A DNA stretch of 64,000 bases from Psychromonas ingrahamii 37 (GTDB lineage Bacteria > Pseudomonadota > Gammaproteobacteria > Enterobacterales > Psychromonadaceae), in NCBI RefSeq assembly GCF_000015285.1, contig NC_008709.1:124001-188000 (forward strand), given 5' to 3'. Both the position numbers and the translations under genes were made by a program. Positions 1 through 10,644 of the stretch are shown piece by piece. Positions within the stretch are counted from its first letter, which is position 1; each line of letters begins with the position of its first letter. The notes under the pieces were generated by a model. The model did not search any database. It was not told where the DNA came from and saw nothing but the letters and a program-made list of their open reading frames with translations.

Positions 1-1
1 G

Positions 2-835
2 AAGGCTGTTGAGCAAGAGAAGCTGATTTTAGAACAGATTAAACCTGACTGTCTGATTAGCAATATTTCACCTGTTAGTTTGGATGCGGCGATGCAGTTG
101 AATATCCCTACGGCGTCGGTTGCACCTTTTAATTGGGCTCAAATTTATCAAGCCTATTGCCTTAAACCCGAGCAACCAGAAATAAATAAGGCAAAATCTA
201 TTTTTGATAAAATGGTCTCTATCTATGAGAAGGTTGATTTCATTTATAAACCTTTGCCCTCGGTGCCTTTTACTAAGGAAAAAGAAATACAGGTAGCTAG
301 TATCTGTGATCACCCACCGCTCCCCTCTGTGCCGTTATTGCAAAAACTACCGGCCGGTACAGATAAAATTGGCTTAGTCGCATTGGGTGGTTTACCAATG
401 CGACTGGATCTTGAAAATTGGCCTCACATAACAGGGTGGCATTGGCTGGTGGATCAGAATGCCGGTCAGTTGCGTGATGATATGAGTCAATTAACTGAGT
501 TACCTTTCTCTTTTTTACAGTTACTTAGCTGCTCTGATCTGATTTTAACAAAACCTGGATATGGCACCTATTGTGAAATTGCGGCTATCGCCAAATATCA
601 AAAAGTAAGGGTCATTAGTATCGAACGTCCAGATTGGCCAGAAACACCCTTTTTAAACCAGTTTTTAAGTGCACGGGTACCTTTTGTCGAAATAAAGCTT
701 TCGCAGCTGAGCAACGATTCTTTAACAACGGTTATTAAGCAATTGGATCGGCTTGATTACCCACGGATTCAGGCTTGCGAAGATGGGGCAGTGCAGTTAG
801 TCATCCATCTGCTTGGGCAGTTGAATAATGGGTAG
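2..835 (+). CDS. Glycosyltransferase-like protein, C-terminal part (5' end outside window)
   Basis: The reading frame is open from the first bases of the window, so the start lies upstream and only about 277 codons are seen. The C-terminal third contains a run resembling the nucleotide-sugar-binding half of GT-B enzymes: a segment LILTKPGYGTYCEIAA followed by VRVISIERPDWPE, where a glycine-rich loop after a Lys-Pro precedes a helix. This resembles UDP-glycosyltransferase/MurG-like folds, but no donor or acceptor can be named. It is co-directional with nothing in the window and is followed by the convergent pckA gene, with a shared hairpin between them. The fold call is an inference from motif shape only; a specific function is not recognised. 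Confidence 0.55.
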   Translation, partial: KAVEQEKLILEQIKPDCLISNISPVSLDAAMQLNIPTASVAPFNWAQIYQAYCLKPEQPEINKAKSIFDKMVSIYEKVDFIYKPLPSVPFTKEKEIQVASICDHPPLPSVPLLQKLPAGTDKIGLVALGGLPMRLDLENWPHITGWHWLVDQNAGQLRDDMSQLTELPFSFLQLLSCSDLILTKPGYGTYCEIAAIAKYQKVRVISIERPDWPETPFLNQFLSARVPFVEIKLSQLSNDSLTTVIKQLDRLDYPRIQACEDGAVQLVIHLLGQLNNG

Positions 836-861
836 AAGAGTCTATGATTGATATTTTAATT

Positions 862-896
862 AAAAAAAAGCCAGTCAAGAGGGAACTTAACTGGCT
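862..896 (-). terminator. Rho-independent terminator of pckA
   Basis: A 7-bp perfect stem (AGCCAGT at 869-875 with ACTGGCT at 890-896) is followed on the minus strand by eight T residues. It lies 23 bp downstream of the pckA stop codon and also separates pckA from the convergent gene on the left. Confidence 0.85.
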
Positions 897-918
897 TAGA
901 TTCAACCTTTTTTATAAA

Positions 919-2550
919 TTAAACAAGTAGTTTGGTTAATTGTGGTCCTGCAGAAACAAGGGCTAGCCCTTCTGCTTTATCGGTATAACGGGCAAAGTTA
1001 TTAATAAACAGATTTGATAATTCTTCTGCTTTTGTTTCCCACTCGGCAGGCGTTGCATAGGTATCGCGCGGATCAAGAATGTCGCTGCGAGCACCGGGTA
1101 AAGCTAATGGAACTTCCAGGTTAAAGTATGGGATTGTTTTAGTGGGTGCGTCTTCAATTGATCCATTTAAGATAGAGTCAATAATGGCACGAGTATCTTT
1201 GATTGAGATGCGCTTACCTGAGCCATTCCAACCTGTATTAACAAGGTATGCTTCTGCACCACTTGCTTCCATACGTTTAACTAGCTGCTCAGCATATTGT
1301 GTTGGGTGTAGCAGTAAAAATGCAGCTCCAAAACAAGCAGAGAAGGTCGGTGTTGGCTCGGTAATACCACGCTCAGTACCTGCTAATTTTGCGGTAAAGC
1401 CCGACAGGAAGTGATACTGCGCTTGCGCTTTAGTCAGTTTGGAAACTGGGGGTAAAACACCAAAAGCATCAGCAGTTAAGAAAATAACTTTCTTGGCATG
1501 GCCGCCTTTCGATACAGGTTTTACAATATTTTCAATATGATAAATAGGGTATGAAACACGTCCATTTTCAGTTTTACTTGCATCATCATAATCGACAACA
1601 CCATCAGCGCCGACAACCACATTTTCAAGTAATGCATCGCGTCTAATCGCGTTAAAAATCTCAGGTTCAGCTTCTTCGCTTAAACGGACAGTTTTAGCGT
1701 AACAACCACCTTCAAAGTTAAATACACCGTCATCATCCCAGCCATGTTCATCATCACCAATTAATTTACGTTTTGGATCCGTTGACAGGGTGGTTTTACC
1801 GGTACCTGATAAACCAAAGAAAATCGCAGTATCGCCAGCTTCACCCACATTGGCTGAACAATGCATAGATGCCATGCCATTAAGGGGTAACAGGTAGTTC
1901 ATCACTGAAAACAGCCCTTTTTTCATTTCACCGCCGTACCAGGTGCCACCGATCAATTGAATTTTTTCTGTAAGATTAAAAGCAACAAAGTTTTCAGAGT
2001 TTAATCCGTGAGATTTCCACTCTTGATTGGTTGTTTTAGAGCCATTCATTACAACAAAATCGGGTTCAAAATCAACAAGTTCATCTTGCGTAGGGCGGAT
2101 GAACATATTGGTTACAAAATGTGCCTGCCAGGCAACTTCCATAATAAAACGAACTTTTAAGCGGGAGTTTTCATTTGCTCCGCAAAAAGCGTCAACCACA
2201 AAGAGTTGTTTAGTGGAAAGATCTTTGGCTACGATTTTTTTTAAATAATCCCAAGTCCCCTGATCGATAGCTTTATTATCATTTTTACCCTGGTCACTCC
2301 ACCAAACTGTGTCGCGAGTAGTATCATCTTTAACAATATATTTATCTTTTGGGGAGCGGCCGGTAAAAATACCCGTATCAACCGCGATAGTACCATTTGA
2401 AGTGACGGTACATTTTTCAAATCCCTCTAAATTTTCTGCTATCTCTTCTTCATAGAGTTTGTCATAACTCGGATTGTAGATAACTTCTGGAATGTCTGTG
2501 ATACCGTATTGACTTAATGTTTCAGCAGAAAATGTGTTCGTCGTAGCCAT
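919..2550 (-). CDS. pckA: Phosphoenolpyruvate carboxykinase (ATP)
   Basis: Catalyses ATP-dependent decarboxylation of oxaloacetate to phosphoenolpyruvate, the first step of gluconeogenesis, in the cytosol. The protein of about 543 residues has the family P-loop [11 protein letters not shown], the following LIGDDEHGW metal-binding region, and the N-terminal [10 protein letters not shown] substrate segment; the length is normal. The ATG at 2550 is preferred over a TTG two codons upstream because GAGGG stands 9 nt before the ATG but only 3 nt before the TTG. It is followed by a strong terminator, and 237 bp separate it from hslO upstream, so it probably has its own promoter. The pckA-hslO-hslR order is conserved in enterobacteria and vibrios. 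Confidence 0.97.
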   Translation of the reverse strand: MATTNTFSAETLSQYGITDIPEVIYNPSYDKLYEEEIAENLEGFEKCTVTSNGTIAVDTGIFTGRSPKDKYIVKDDTTRDTVWWSDQGKNDNKAIDQGTWDYLKKIVAKDLSTKQLFVVDAFCGANENSRLKVRFIMEVAWQAHFVTNMFIRPTQDELVDFEPDFVVMNGSKTTNQEWKSHGLNSENFVAFNLTEKIQLIGGTWYGGEMKKGLFSVMNYLLPLNGMASMHCSANVGEAGDTAIFFGLSGTGKTTLSTDPKRKLIGDDEHGWDDDGVFNFEGGCYAKTVRLSEEAEPEIFNAIRRDALLENVVVGADGVVDYDDASKTENGRVSYPIYHIENIVKPVSKGGHAKKVIFLTADAFGVLPPVSKLTKAQAQYHFLSGFTAKLAGTERGITEPTPTFSACFGAAFLLLHPTQYAEQLVKRMEASGAEAYLVNTGWNGSGKRISIKDTRAIIDSILNGSIEDAPTKTIPYFNLEVPLALPGARSDILDPRDTYATPAEWETKAEELSNLFINNFARYTDKAEGLALVSAGPQLTKLLV

Positions 2551-2787
2551 GTTCAATTTCCCTCAGGTAGTGTTTATTTAATGAATATTGCCTAGCCATT
2601 AAATTGTATAAAAATGAGACTTACAGGGTAAGGTATTAGAGGATGTATTTAGGAGATCTAGTTCAAATAATGAGAGATTTTTGTTAAAGAAAGGACATTT
2701 ACATGAATATAATGCAACTGATTCTCGGTTTTTGTGTTACTCAGCTGCTTTTCTGGTTTAAAGCAGCTGCCCCTTGGGGATTTATTC

Positions 2788-3648
2788 TTAGTGTTGCAGG
2801 CCCTGTTCGTCATGCAATAATATTTGTAAATCATCCTTCTCAAAGTGATAATCACTCGCACAGTATTCACAGTGCATATCAATACTGCCCTGTTCATTCA
2901 ACATTTCAAGGATCTCGTCTGCTGTGATTGAAGCTAGCGATGTTAAACAGCGTTCTTTTGAGCAGCTACATTTAAAGCTAATTGGTTGAATTTCAAATAA
3001 TCGCACTTTTTCTTGATGATATAAACGATACAGTAATTCATCGTTTGATAAGGTATAGAGCTCTTCCTCTTTCACTGTAGAAGCTAATGCGGAAACATGC
3101 TGAAAATCCGCTTCATGGTTCTCATCAACAGCAGGTAAAGTTTGTAATAATAAACCTGCTGCTTGTGCTTTGTTTTTAACACTGGCATGTAAAATGATAC
3201 GCGTTGCTAATTGCTCCGATTTAATAAAATAATCCTCTAAACATTCGCTTAACGAATCTTTCTCTAAAGCCACAATCCCTTGATAACGCTCACCCTCTTC
3301 AGGTGAGATAGTAATCATTAAGTGCCCTTTACCAACAAGTTGTTTAAAAGACAAACCCGTCGTGTCGCCGGTAACATTCGCGGTACCACGGATTTCCAGA
3401 TTCTGATTGGCATTTATGACCGCCGTATTTAACGGCCCGTCACCCTGTAACTGCACTGTAATTTTACCATTGAATTTTAATGTTGCTGTTATTAGACTGG
3501 TCGCGATTAACAACTCACCAACAAGATTAGCGACTTCAGTACTATAATCATGTTTTTTAATGATGTCGTTAAAGCTATTATGGGCCTGGGCTATTTCACC
3601 CCGAATTTGGTAGGCATCAAAAATAAAGCGTTGTAGTTGGTCATTCAT
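2788..3648 (-). CDS. hslO: Hsp33 redox-regulated chaperonin
   Basis: Cytosolic holdase chaperone activated by oxidative unfolding. The 286-residue protein ends with the zinc-binding cysteine cluster: CSC in FKCSCSKERC near residue 235 and CEYC near residue 268, the four redox cysteines of the family. The N-terminal segment DQLQRFIFDAYQIRGEIAQ is typical. It lies 75 bp downstream of hslR on the same strand and is probably cotranscribed with it, as in E. coli hslRO. Length and motifs are complete, and nothing in the gene looks damaged. Confidence 0.97.
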   Translation of the reverse strand: MNDQLQRFIFDAYQIRGEIAQAHNSFNDIIKKHDYSTEVANLVGELLIATSLITATLKFNGKITVQLQGDGPLNTAVINANQNLEIRGTANVTGDTTGLSFKQLVGKGHLMITISPEEGERYQGIVALEKDSLSECLEDYFIKSEQLATRIILHASVKNKAQAAGLLLQTLPAVDENHEADFQHVSALASTVKEEELYTLSNDELLYRLYHQEKVRLFEIQPISFKCSCSKERCLTSLASITADEILEMLNEQGSIDMHCEYCASDYHFEKDDLQILLHDEQGLQH

Positions 3649-3723
3649 GATTTTTTACTCTCTGCACTGTTGTGCTGGTTTTATGCTGTGGGTTTATTAG
3701 TGTTCACAAATAGCTGTATAATA

Positions 3724-4128
3724 TTAATCGAAGTTAGCTGTGTTACGCTCAATTTTGGCTTGGATTAACTCTCTACGCTGTTTTTTATCTGGTTTTTTAT
3801 TAGGATGCGGTGCATTTTGTAAACTTAGTTTGCGTAATATTTGGTGTTCCTCACGTTTTTTTATACTGTCGCTTGTTTCTTTATATAAGGTTTCGGCAAT
3901 AGGTGCGCCGCGGCGTTGCTCAGATAAAATTTCGACTGAAACGTGTTTTATCATCTCGCCTTGACGGATTGATAATACTGCACCAAGTTCTACTATTTTA
4001 CTCGCTTTAGCACGTTGTCCATTAAAGCGTACTTTGCCGCCCTGGATCATCTCTCGCGCCGTGCTGCGTGTTTTGTAAAAACGGGCAGCCCATAACCACT
4101 TATCTAAACGAATCTTTTTATCAGTCAT
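3724..4128 (-). CDS. hslR: Hsp15 ribosome-associated heat shock protein
   Basis: Binds free 50S subunits carrying nascent chains and helps recycle stalled ribosomes. The 134-residue protein begins with an S4-type RNA-binding domain (IRLDKWLWAARFYKTRSTA, then GGKVRFNGQRAK) and ends in a basic tail rich in Lys and Arg (KKPDKKQRRE), as in E. coli Hsp15. It is the first gene of the hslR-hslO unit and is divergent from gspC across a 331-bp spacer, in which no operator could be recognised. Confidence 0.95.
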   Translation of the reverse strand: MTDKKIRLDKWLWAARFYKTRSTAREMIQGGKVRFNGQRAKASKIVELGAVLSIRQGEMIKHVSVEILSEQRRGAPIAETLYKETSDSIKKREEHQILRKLSLQNAPHPNKKPDKKQRRELIQAKIERNTANFD

Positions 4129-4459
4129 TTTTCAACCTCTATCGATAAATCTTGAGTATAACAAATTAGCATTTTTCACCATGATTTTTTTGCCTATTCT
4201 CAATAAATAAACCATATCTTACTTATTGAGGGTCACATTTGGTTTTTTTCTTATCTACAATGTTCCATTTATGTACTTGTCTGATATATAACGCTAACAT
4301 GTCAAGGGTATGGGGTTTTAGTCATAACCTATGGGAATTAGTTTATTTAGGAGAGTTAGGTTCTTCTTCTAAATAAAAAAGTGAACAGGTATAACTATAA
4401 CTATTACTTTTATCTGCTCCCTCTTTAATTAAAAATTCCAAATAAAACAGGATATTTTA
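4129..4459. other. Divergent intergenic region hslR / gspC
   Basis: This 331-bp AT-rich spacer should hold the hslR promoter and the promoter of the long gsp operon. No clear sigma70 hexamer pair, CRP or other known site, and no small open frame worth calling, was seen. Confidence 0.4.
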
Positions 4460-5293
4460 GTGCCGTTATCTATTTTTTTACAAAAACTGCCAAACATAGT
4501 ACTGCTCTTGTTAGTTGCTTTGTTAGCATACCAACTTGCCTTGTTTACCTGGTCGTTATTGCCTGTTGAAAAATCTGCAGGGCAGTGGGCTATGCCCGAA
4601 ATAACCGGGCTAAATAGTGCTAATAATATTGATAGTGACAAGCTCAAAGGCCTGCAGCTTTTTGGGAAAACTGTCGCACCTGCTGCTAAGCCTAAAAAGC
4701 GATTGTTGCCCGAGACAATGAGTGCAACAAAACTGAATTTAACGTTGGCTGGTGTGGTTGCTGCCTCTGACCCGTTATATTCGAGTGCAATTATTGCCAA
4801 TAATGGAAGGCAGGACAGTTATTTTATTAACTCTAAGATCGAAGGCACAAGTGCTTTCGTTTATGAAATTTATGAGGATCATATCGTTCTTGATGAAAAT
4901 GGTACTTATCAGATCTTAATGTTGGATGGATTTGATACGGCTAATAATAGATCCTCCAAAGAAACGCCGACTCAAGCCCCAATGAAAGAAATCGCTTTAG
5001 ACCGTAGCGAAATATTAAAAGATCCGAGTAAGTTAACTAACTACATTAATATTTCGCCCGTGCGAGAGGGAAGTGAAATTAAAGGTTACCGCCTCACTCC
5101 CGGTCGTGATCCGGCCTTATTTGAACAGGCCGGTTTAGAAAATGGAGATTTGGTCGTCGAGTTAAATGGCGTTGATCTCACGAATATGGCAGAGTCGATG
5201 TCTTTAATGCAAGAGTTCCCAACAATGACCGAGATTAGCTTAACAGTTGACCGCGAAGGTCAGTTATATGAGCTGTATTTTAGTATTCCATAG
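4460..5293 (+). CDS. gspC: Type II secretion system protein GspC
   Basis: Inner-membrane clamp protein that links the outer-membrane secretin GspD to the inner-membrane platform. The 277-residue protein has a short cytoplasmic N-terminus, one transmembrane helix at about residues 11-33, the periplasmic homology region (LTLAGVVAASDPLYSSAIIA) and a C-terminal PDZ-like domain (EIKGYRLTPGRDPALFEQAG, GLENGDLVVELNG). The start is GTG with AGGA about 8 nt upstream. It is the first gene of the gspC-N operon and lies 93 bp before gspD. All expected domains are present. Confidence 0.93.
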   Translation: MPLSIFLQKLPNIVLLLLVALLAYQLALFTWSLLPVEKSAGQWAMPEITGLNSANNIDSDKLKGLQLFGKTVAPAAKPKKRLLPETMSATKLNLTLAGVVAASDPLYSSAIIANNGRQDSYFINSKIEGTSAFVYEIYEDHIVLDENGTYQILMLDGFDTANNRSSKETPTQAPMKEIALDRSEILKDPSKLTNYINISPVREGSEIKGYRLTPGRDPALFEQAGLENGDLVVELNGVDLTNMAESMSLMQEFPTMTEISLTVDREGQLYELYFSIP

Positions 5294-5386
5294 CTTACAT
5301 GCATGGATGATGATTGCAGTAAACTATATTGTAGAGCGTAAATAGTTAATTTGCCGTGACAGTAATAATTTGGAGTTTTAATAAAG

Positions 5387-7375
5387 ATGAATCTTTTCAT
5401 GATACAAAAAAAATTATCTAAGCAATTAATTTTCAGTTTGTTGGTTTTATTGATTTGTGCGATTAATGCAGGGCGTGTATCTGCCACTGAATATTCGGCC
5501 AGTTTCAAAAATGCGGATATTAATGAGTTTATCAATATCGTTGGTAAAAATTTAAATAAAACTATTATATTAGATCCGTCGGTGCGTGGCAGCATCAATG
5601 TACGCAGTTACGATTTGTTAAATGAAAGACAGTATTATCAGTTTTTCTTAAATGTCTTAGAGGTTTATGGCTTCGCTACTGTTGAAATGGAGAATGGTAT
5701 AGTCAAAGTAGTTAAAGCCAAGGACGCTAAAACAGCTGCTATCCCTGTTGTTGATGATGGCACAACCTATATCGGTGACCAAATGGTGACCCGGGTAGTC
5801 CCTGTTACTAACGTTTCCGTGCGTGAGTTAGCCCCTCTATTGCGGCAATTAAATGATAATGCCGGCGGGGGTAATGTGGTGCATTATGACCCTTCCAACG
5901 TCTTAATGATCACCGGCCGAGCTGCTGTTGTTAATCGTTTGGTAGAGATTGTTAATCGGGTCGATAAGGCAGGTGATCAGGAAGTTGATATCATTAAACT
6001 TAAATATGCCAGCGCGCTGGAGATGGTTAAAATTGTTGATGCGATTCAGGGATCGTCAAGCGGGGCAAAAAATATCAGCTCATCTGTTTTACAGCCTAAA
6101 TTAGTGGCTGATGAACGTACTAACTCGGTTATTATCAGCGGCGAACCTAAATCGCGATCGCGCATTGTTAAGTTAATTAAATCATTAGATGCTGAACTGT
6201 TGAATGAGGGTAATACACAGGTTTTTTACCTTAAATATGCAAGTGCTCAGGAAGTAGTTGATGTATTAAAAGGGGTTAGTAAAAGTATTGATAGTCCCCA
6301 GGGAAATGCGGCAGGCCAATCGGGCTCTGCTCAAGGGGGCCTCAGTATTGAAGCGCATGAAGGTACTAATGCGATTGTTGTTTCTGCACAACCGGCTCTG
6401 ATGTCATCATTAACCAGTATTATTCGTCAATTAGATATTCGCCGTGCGCAAGTTTTAGTAGAAGCTATTATTGTCGAGGTTTCTGAAGGTGATGGTATTA
6501 ATCTTAACGTTCAATGGGGAACCACCAATGGTGGCACACAATTCCAGGATAGTGCTGTCACGACTGGTAACATTGTAGCGGGTACACAGGACAATGATGC
6601 GGCTATTTCAGCAATAGGCAACATTTCCGGAGGAATCGCCGGTTATATAGGATCCAATTGGGGTGTTGTGCTGCAGGCATTAAGCAGCGCCACAACCTCT
6701 AATATATTAGCGACACCGAGCTTAACAACTTTGGATAATCAGGAAGCCAGTTTTATTGTCGGTGATGAAGTACCAGTTTTAACCGGCTCAACTTCCAGCG
6801 CAACTAATGATAACCCATTCCAAACCATTGAACGTAAAGAGATCGGCATTAAATTAAAGGTGACCCCGCAGATTAATGAAGGGGATTCAGTGCAAATGAT
6901 CATTGAACAAGAGGTTTCAGATATTAAAAATGATACTTCCGCCGTGGATGTTATTTTTTCGACTCGTTCAGTTAAAACAACGGTATTAGCAAAGTCAGGT
7001 GAAACCATCGTAATTGGTGGTTTGATTGATGAAACTGTCAAAGAGACTGTTCAGAAAGTGCCTTTATTGGGGGATATTCCTTTGTTGGGATTCCTTTTCA
7101 GATCAACTCAAAGTAGCACAGAAAAACGCAATCTAATGATCTTCCTGCGCGCAACCATTATCCGGGATGATCAGACTATGATGAATCTTAGTACGCGGAA
7201 ATATAGTTTAATTCGAGCTGTTCAGGAAAAACAGCGTGATACTGGTATTAATTTGATGCCTAACGCTACTCCTCCCATCCTGCCTGAATGGGGGCAAAGT
7301 TATGAAATTAATCCGGATCATTTCATCAAGTCAGAAAGTAAAATCAGAAAACCAACAACAGAAGGTGTGAACTAA
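5387..7375 (+). CDS. gspD: Type II secretion secretin GspD
   Basis: Forms the multimeric outer-membrane channel through which folded exoproteins leave the cell. The 662-residue precursor has a signal peptide (hydrophobic residues about 14-32, cleavage near VSA-TEY), N0 to N3 domains with repeated [18 protein letters not shown] modules, and the secretin core with [16 protein letters not shown] near the C-terminus. Length is normal. Its TAA stop overlaps the ATG of gspE by one base (TAATG), indicating translational coupling. No pilotin gene was seen in the window. Confidence 0.96.
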   Translation: MNLFMIQKKLSKQLIFSLLVLLICAINAGRVSATEYSASFKNADINEFINIVGKNLNKTIILDPSVRGSINVRSYDLLNERQYYQFFLNVLEVYGFATVEMENGIVKVVKAKDAKTAAIPVVDDGTTYIGDQMVTRVVPVTNVSVRELAPLLRQLNDNAGGGNVVHYDPSNVLMITGRAAVVNRLVEIVNRVDKAGDQEVDIIKLKYASALEMVKIVDAIQGSSSGAKNISSSVLQPKLVADERTNSVIISGEPKSRSRIVKLIKSLDAELLNEGNTQVFYLKYASAQEVVDVLKGVSKSIDSPQGNAAGQSGSAQGGLSIEAHEGTNAIVVSAQPALMSSLTSIIRQLDIRRAQVLVEAIIVEVSEGDGINLNVQWGTTNGGTQFQDSAVTTGNIVAGTQDNDAAISAIGNISGGIAGYIGSNWGVVLQALSSATTSNILATPSLTTLDNQEASFIVGDEVPVLTGSTSSATNDNPFQTIERKEIGIKLKVTPQINEGDSVQMIIEQEVSDIKNDTSAVDVIFSTRSVKTTVLAKSGETIVIGGLIDETVKETVQKVPLLGDIPLLGFLFRSTQSSTEKRNLMIFLRATIIRDDQTMMNLSTRKYSLIRAVQEKQRDTGINLMPNATPPILPEWGQSYEINPDHFIKSESKIRKPTTEGVN

Positions 7376-8910
7376 TGATCACGCCTGAGCAAGATACTTT
7401 GCAGGTGGTGGCGGCGCTCAATGAAGCTGAGCTTATTGAAGTCACGCCGGGTGGTCAGTTACCTTTCCCATTTTCAAAAAAACATGAGTTAGTGATTTTT
7501 TACGAAAATGAGAATGCACAGCTTTGTTACAAGAAAGCCCCGAGTGCTGATTTGATACTTGAAGTGCGTCGTGCGATCGGTTGTGAATTTACTTTAAAAC
7601 AGGTAGATAATGTCCTTTTCGAGCAGTTAGTAACAACGGCTTATCAAACTTCTTCTTCTCAAGCACAACAATTGATGGAAGATATTGGCAGTGATGATCT
7701 TTTTACTCTGGTAGATGAATTGCCTCTGGATGAGGATTTATTAGAAACACAAGATGATGCCCCGATTATTAAATTAATTAATGCTATGTTGGGTGAGGCT
7801 ATTAAAGAAGAAGCTTCCGATATTCATATCGAAACCTTTGAAAATAGTTTAGTTATTCGCTTCCGTATTGATGGTTTATTACGAGAAATTCTTAAACCAC
7901 AACGTAAGTTGTCTAACTTATTGGTTTCTCGTATTAAAGTAATGGCGAAGTTAGATATTGCTGAAAAGCGGGTGCCACAGGATGGCCGTATTTCCGTACG
8001 TATTGGTGGTCGGGCGGTTGATGTGCGTGTTTCAACTATGCCTTCAAGTCATGGTGAGCGAGTTGTACTGCGTTTATTGGATAAGAATGTCATTAAATTA
8101 GACCTTGCAACCTTAGGTATGACAGAAGAAAATCACCAACTGGTGCGCGACCTTATTCATAAACCCCATGGCATTATTTTGGTCACAGGACCAACAGGTT
8201 CAGGTAAAAGTACGACCTTGTATGCCAGTTTATTAGAGATAAACTCGAAAGATCGTAATATCCTCACGGTTGAAGATCCTATTGAGTATGCCATTGATGG
8301 TGTCGGACAAACTCAGGTAAATACCAAAGTGGACATGACTTTTGCGCGGGGATTACGGGCAATTTTACGTCAGGATCCCGATGTTGTTATGATTGGTGAG
8401 ATTCGTGATTTAGAAACCGCGCAGATTGCCGTACAAGCCAGTTTAACCGGACATCTGGTTTTATCAACCCTGCACACTAACAGTGCTGTGGGTGCGGTGA
8501 CTCGTTTGCATGATATGGGAGTTGAGCCGTTTCTGTTATCTTCCAGTTTATTAGGGGTTTTAGCGCAACGATTAGTCAGGCGTTTATGCCCTGAATGTAG
8601 ACAAACGCACACCACAACAGCACAAGAAAAGCAGATTTTAGGTTTGCAGGAAAAAGATAATGCGCGTATCTATAAAGCCAAAGGTTGCTCTCAATGCAAT
8701 CAAACCGGCTATAGAGGGCGTACCGGTATCCATGAGTTATTAATCGTTGATGAGCAGGTTCGCGAATTAATTCATTCCGGAGCAGGAGAGCAGGCGGTCG
8801 AAAAATTAATTCGTCAGCGTACGCCCAGTATTCGCGATGATGGTCTAGCTAAAGTGTTAGCAGGAGTAACCACATTGGAAGAGGTTCTACGTGTAAGCAG
8901 AGAGGATTAA
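7375..8910 (+). CDS. gspE: Type II secretion ATPase GspE
   Basis: Cytoplasmic hexameric ATPase that powers pseudopilus assembly. The 511-residue protein carries the Walker A loop [15 protein letters not shown], Asp box [14 protein letters not shown], Walker B-type segment [16 protein letters not shown], the His box [11 protein letters not shown] and the C-terminal zinc-binding tetracysteine module (CPEC ... [17 protein letters not shown]). It is translationally coupled to gspD and separated from gspF by a single base pair. All catalytic motifs are intact. Confidence 0.97.
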   Translation: MITPEQDTLQVVAALNEAELIEVTPGGQLPFPFSKKHELVIFYENENAQLCYKKAPSADLILEVRRAIGCEFTLKQVDNVLFEQLVTTAYQTSSSQAQQLMEDIGSDDLFTLVDELPLDEDLLETQDDAPIIKLINAMLGEAIKEEASDIHIETFENSLVIRFRIDGLLREILKPQRKLSNLLVSRIKVMAKLDIAEKRVPQDGRISVRIGGRAVDVRVSTMPSSHGERVVLRLLDKNVIKLDLATLGMTEENHQLVRDLIHKPHGIILVTGPTGSGKSTTLYASLLEINSKDRNILTVEDPIEYAIDGVGQTQVNTKVDMTFARGLRAILRQDPDVVMIGEIRDLETAQIAVQASLTGHLVLSTLHTNSAVGAVTRLHDMGVEPFLLSSSLLGVLAQRLVRRLCPECRQTHTTTAQEKQILGLQEKDNARIYKAKGCSQCNQTGYRGRTGIHELLIVDEQVRELIHSGAGEQAVEKLIRQRTPSIRDDGLAKVLAGVTTLEEVLRVSRED

Positions 8911-8911
8911 C

Positions 8912-10126
8912 GTGGCAACATTTTCTTATAAAGCAATGGATGATCGAGGAAAACTGAAAAAAGGTACTGAAGAAGCTGATTCGGCACGCTTGTTGCGGCA
9001 CCAGTTACGCACAGCGGGTTTAACTCCCCTTGAAATTGAAGTTGTTAGCAACGAGTCTCCAAAAAAAGGAGGCAGTCTATTCAGTAAAAAAATAAAAACC
9101 GCTGATTTAGCCTTAATTACGCGTCAATTATCGACTCTGGTTGCATCAGCCATTCCCCTTGAGGAATGTTTGCACGCAGTGGCTGAGCAGTGTGATAAAC
9201 CCAACATAAAGGGCATGATTGTCTCGGTACGGGGCGGAGTGCTTGAAGGAAATAGCCTGGCAGACAGCATGCGCGCATTTCCATTGATTTTTGATAACCT
9301 GTTTTGCTCGATGGTTGCGGCGGGTGAAAAATCAGGACATCTTGATCAGGTACTGGATCGTTTGGCAGATTACGCAGAGCAACGCGAAGAGATGAAAAGC
9401 AAAATGACGCAGGCATTGATTTATCCGCTGATATTAACCTTAGTCGCCATTTCTGTTGTGGCTATTTTATTAACCTCAGTGGTGCCGCAAGTGGTTGGGC
9501 AGTTTGAACATATGAGCGCAGATCTACCCGCTTCAACTAAGTTTCTGATCGCCGCCAGCGATGGCTTAAACAGTTACGGATTAATTATTGTTATCCTTAT
9601 TTTTGCTTCACTGTTTATTTTCAAAAGGTTACTTAGAAAACCTGCTAATCAGTTATTGTTTGATCAGAAACTGCTTAAATTTCCCGTTGTTGGGCGTGTC
9701 GCTAACGAACTGAATACTGCTCGTTTTGCCCGTACCTTGAGTATTCTAAATAGCAGTGCCGTGCCCTTATTAGAAGCACTGTCGATAGCCGGAAATGTAT
9801 TAAGCAACCAATTTATACGTCTCAAAGTCAGTGAGGCGACGGAGCGTGTCCGAGAGGGCACAAGTCTAGGGCAAGCCTTAGACAGTACAAAATTGTTTCC
9901 TCCAATGATGTTACATATGATAAAAAGCGGGGAACGCAGTGGAGAAATAGGTAATATGCTTGAACGATCTGCTGATAATCAGGACAAACAGTTTGCGGCA
10001 CAGGTAACCATTGCACTGGGTATTTTTGAACCCGCTTTGGTTATCTCCATGGCGGGTATCGTTTTATTTATCGTCATGGCAATATTACAACCCATTTTGC
10101 AGTTGAATAATATGGTGTCAGGTTAA
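8912..10126 (+). CDS. gspF: Type II secretion inner-membrane platform protein GspF
   Basis: Polytopic inner-membrane protein that anchors GspE and extracts pseudopilins. The 404-residue protein has the duplicated T2SSF domain: LALITRQLSTLVASAIPLEE near residue 75 and a second copy in ARFARTLSILNSSAVPLLEA near residue 270, each followed by a membrane helix; the third helix is at the extreme C-terminus. Start is GTG immediately after gspE. The family length is normal. Confidence 0.95.
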   Translation: MATFSYKAMDDRGKLKKGTEEADSARLLRHQLRTAGLTPLEIEVVSNESPKKGGSLFSKKIKTADLALITRQLSTLVASAIPLEECLHAVAEQCDKPNIKGMIVSVRGGVLEGNSLADSMRAFPLIFDNLFCSMVAAGEKSGHLDQVLDRLADYAEQREEMKSKMTQALIYPLILTLVAISVVAILLTSVVPQVVGQFEHMSADLPASTKFLIAASDGLNSYGLIIVILIFASLFIFKRLLRKPANQLLFDQKLLKFPVVGRVANELNTARFARTLSILNSSAVPLLEALSIAGNVLSNQFIRLKVSEATERVREGTSLGQALDSTKLFPPMMLHMIKSGERSGEIGNMLERSADNQDKQFAAQVTIALGIFEPALVISMAGIVLFIVMAILQPILQLNNMVSG

Positions 10127-10209
10127 CGCGCGTATTGCCAAGGTGATAATCGCGTTAACCTGATGTTTGGCAAGTTTAAATTTGAATAACAAAATCTAGG
10201 GGCAAGATA

Positions 10210-10644
10210 GTGAAGAGAAACAAAAATCAACAAAAAGGTTTTACCTTACTTGAAATTATGGTGGTTATTGTCATTTTAGGAATATTAGCCTCCCTAGTAG
10301 TACCTAATTTGATGGGTAATAAGGACAAAGCCGATCGTCAAAAAGTGGTGTCGGATCTGGTTGCATTAGAAAATGCTTTAGATATGTATCGCTTAGATAA
10401 CAGTTATTATCCCACTACAGATCAAGGATTAGATGCCTTGGTTGAAAAGCCGAGCGGCACACCCGCACCGCGTAATTATCGAGAAGAGGGTTACATCAGA
10501 CGCCTTCCTCAGGATCCATGGGGCAATGATTATATACTGGTGAGCCCGGGAGAGCAGGGTAGAATTGATGTTTTTTCTGTTGGCCGCGATGGCGAGGAAG
10601 GCACCGATGATGATATAGGTAACTGGAACCTGGATGGGAAATAA
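10210..10644 (+). CDS. gspG: Major pseudopilin GspG
   Basis: Main subunit of the periplasmic pseudopilus. The 144-residue prepilin has a short basic leader (MKRNKNQQKG) cut before Phe, the type IV prepilin helix FTLLEIMVVIVILGILASLV, and the C-terminal DQGLDALVEKP and calcium-loop-like EGTDDDIGNW segment typical of GspG. Start is GTG. Cleavage needs a prepilin peptidase that is not encoded in this window. Its stop codon overlaps a possible non-canonical start of gspH. Confidence 0.96.
   Translation: MKRNKNQQKGFTLLEIMVVIVILGILASLVVPNLMGNKDKADRQKVVSDLVALENALDMYRLDNSYYPTTDQGLDALVEKPSGTPAPRNYREEGYIRRLPQDPWGNDYILVSPGEQGRIDVFSVGRDGEEGTDDDIGNWNLDGK

Noticed and set aside
2658-2927. Two 74-79-codon frames around the end of hslO
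   Set aside because: Both overlap hslO or lack start signals; they are shadows.
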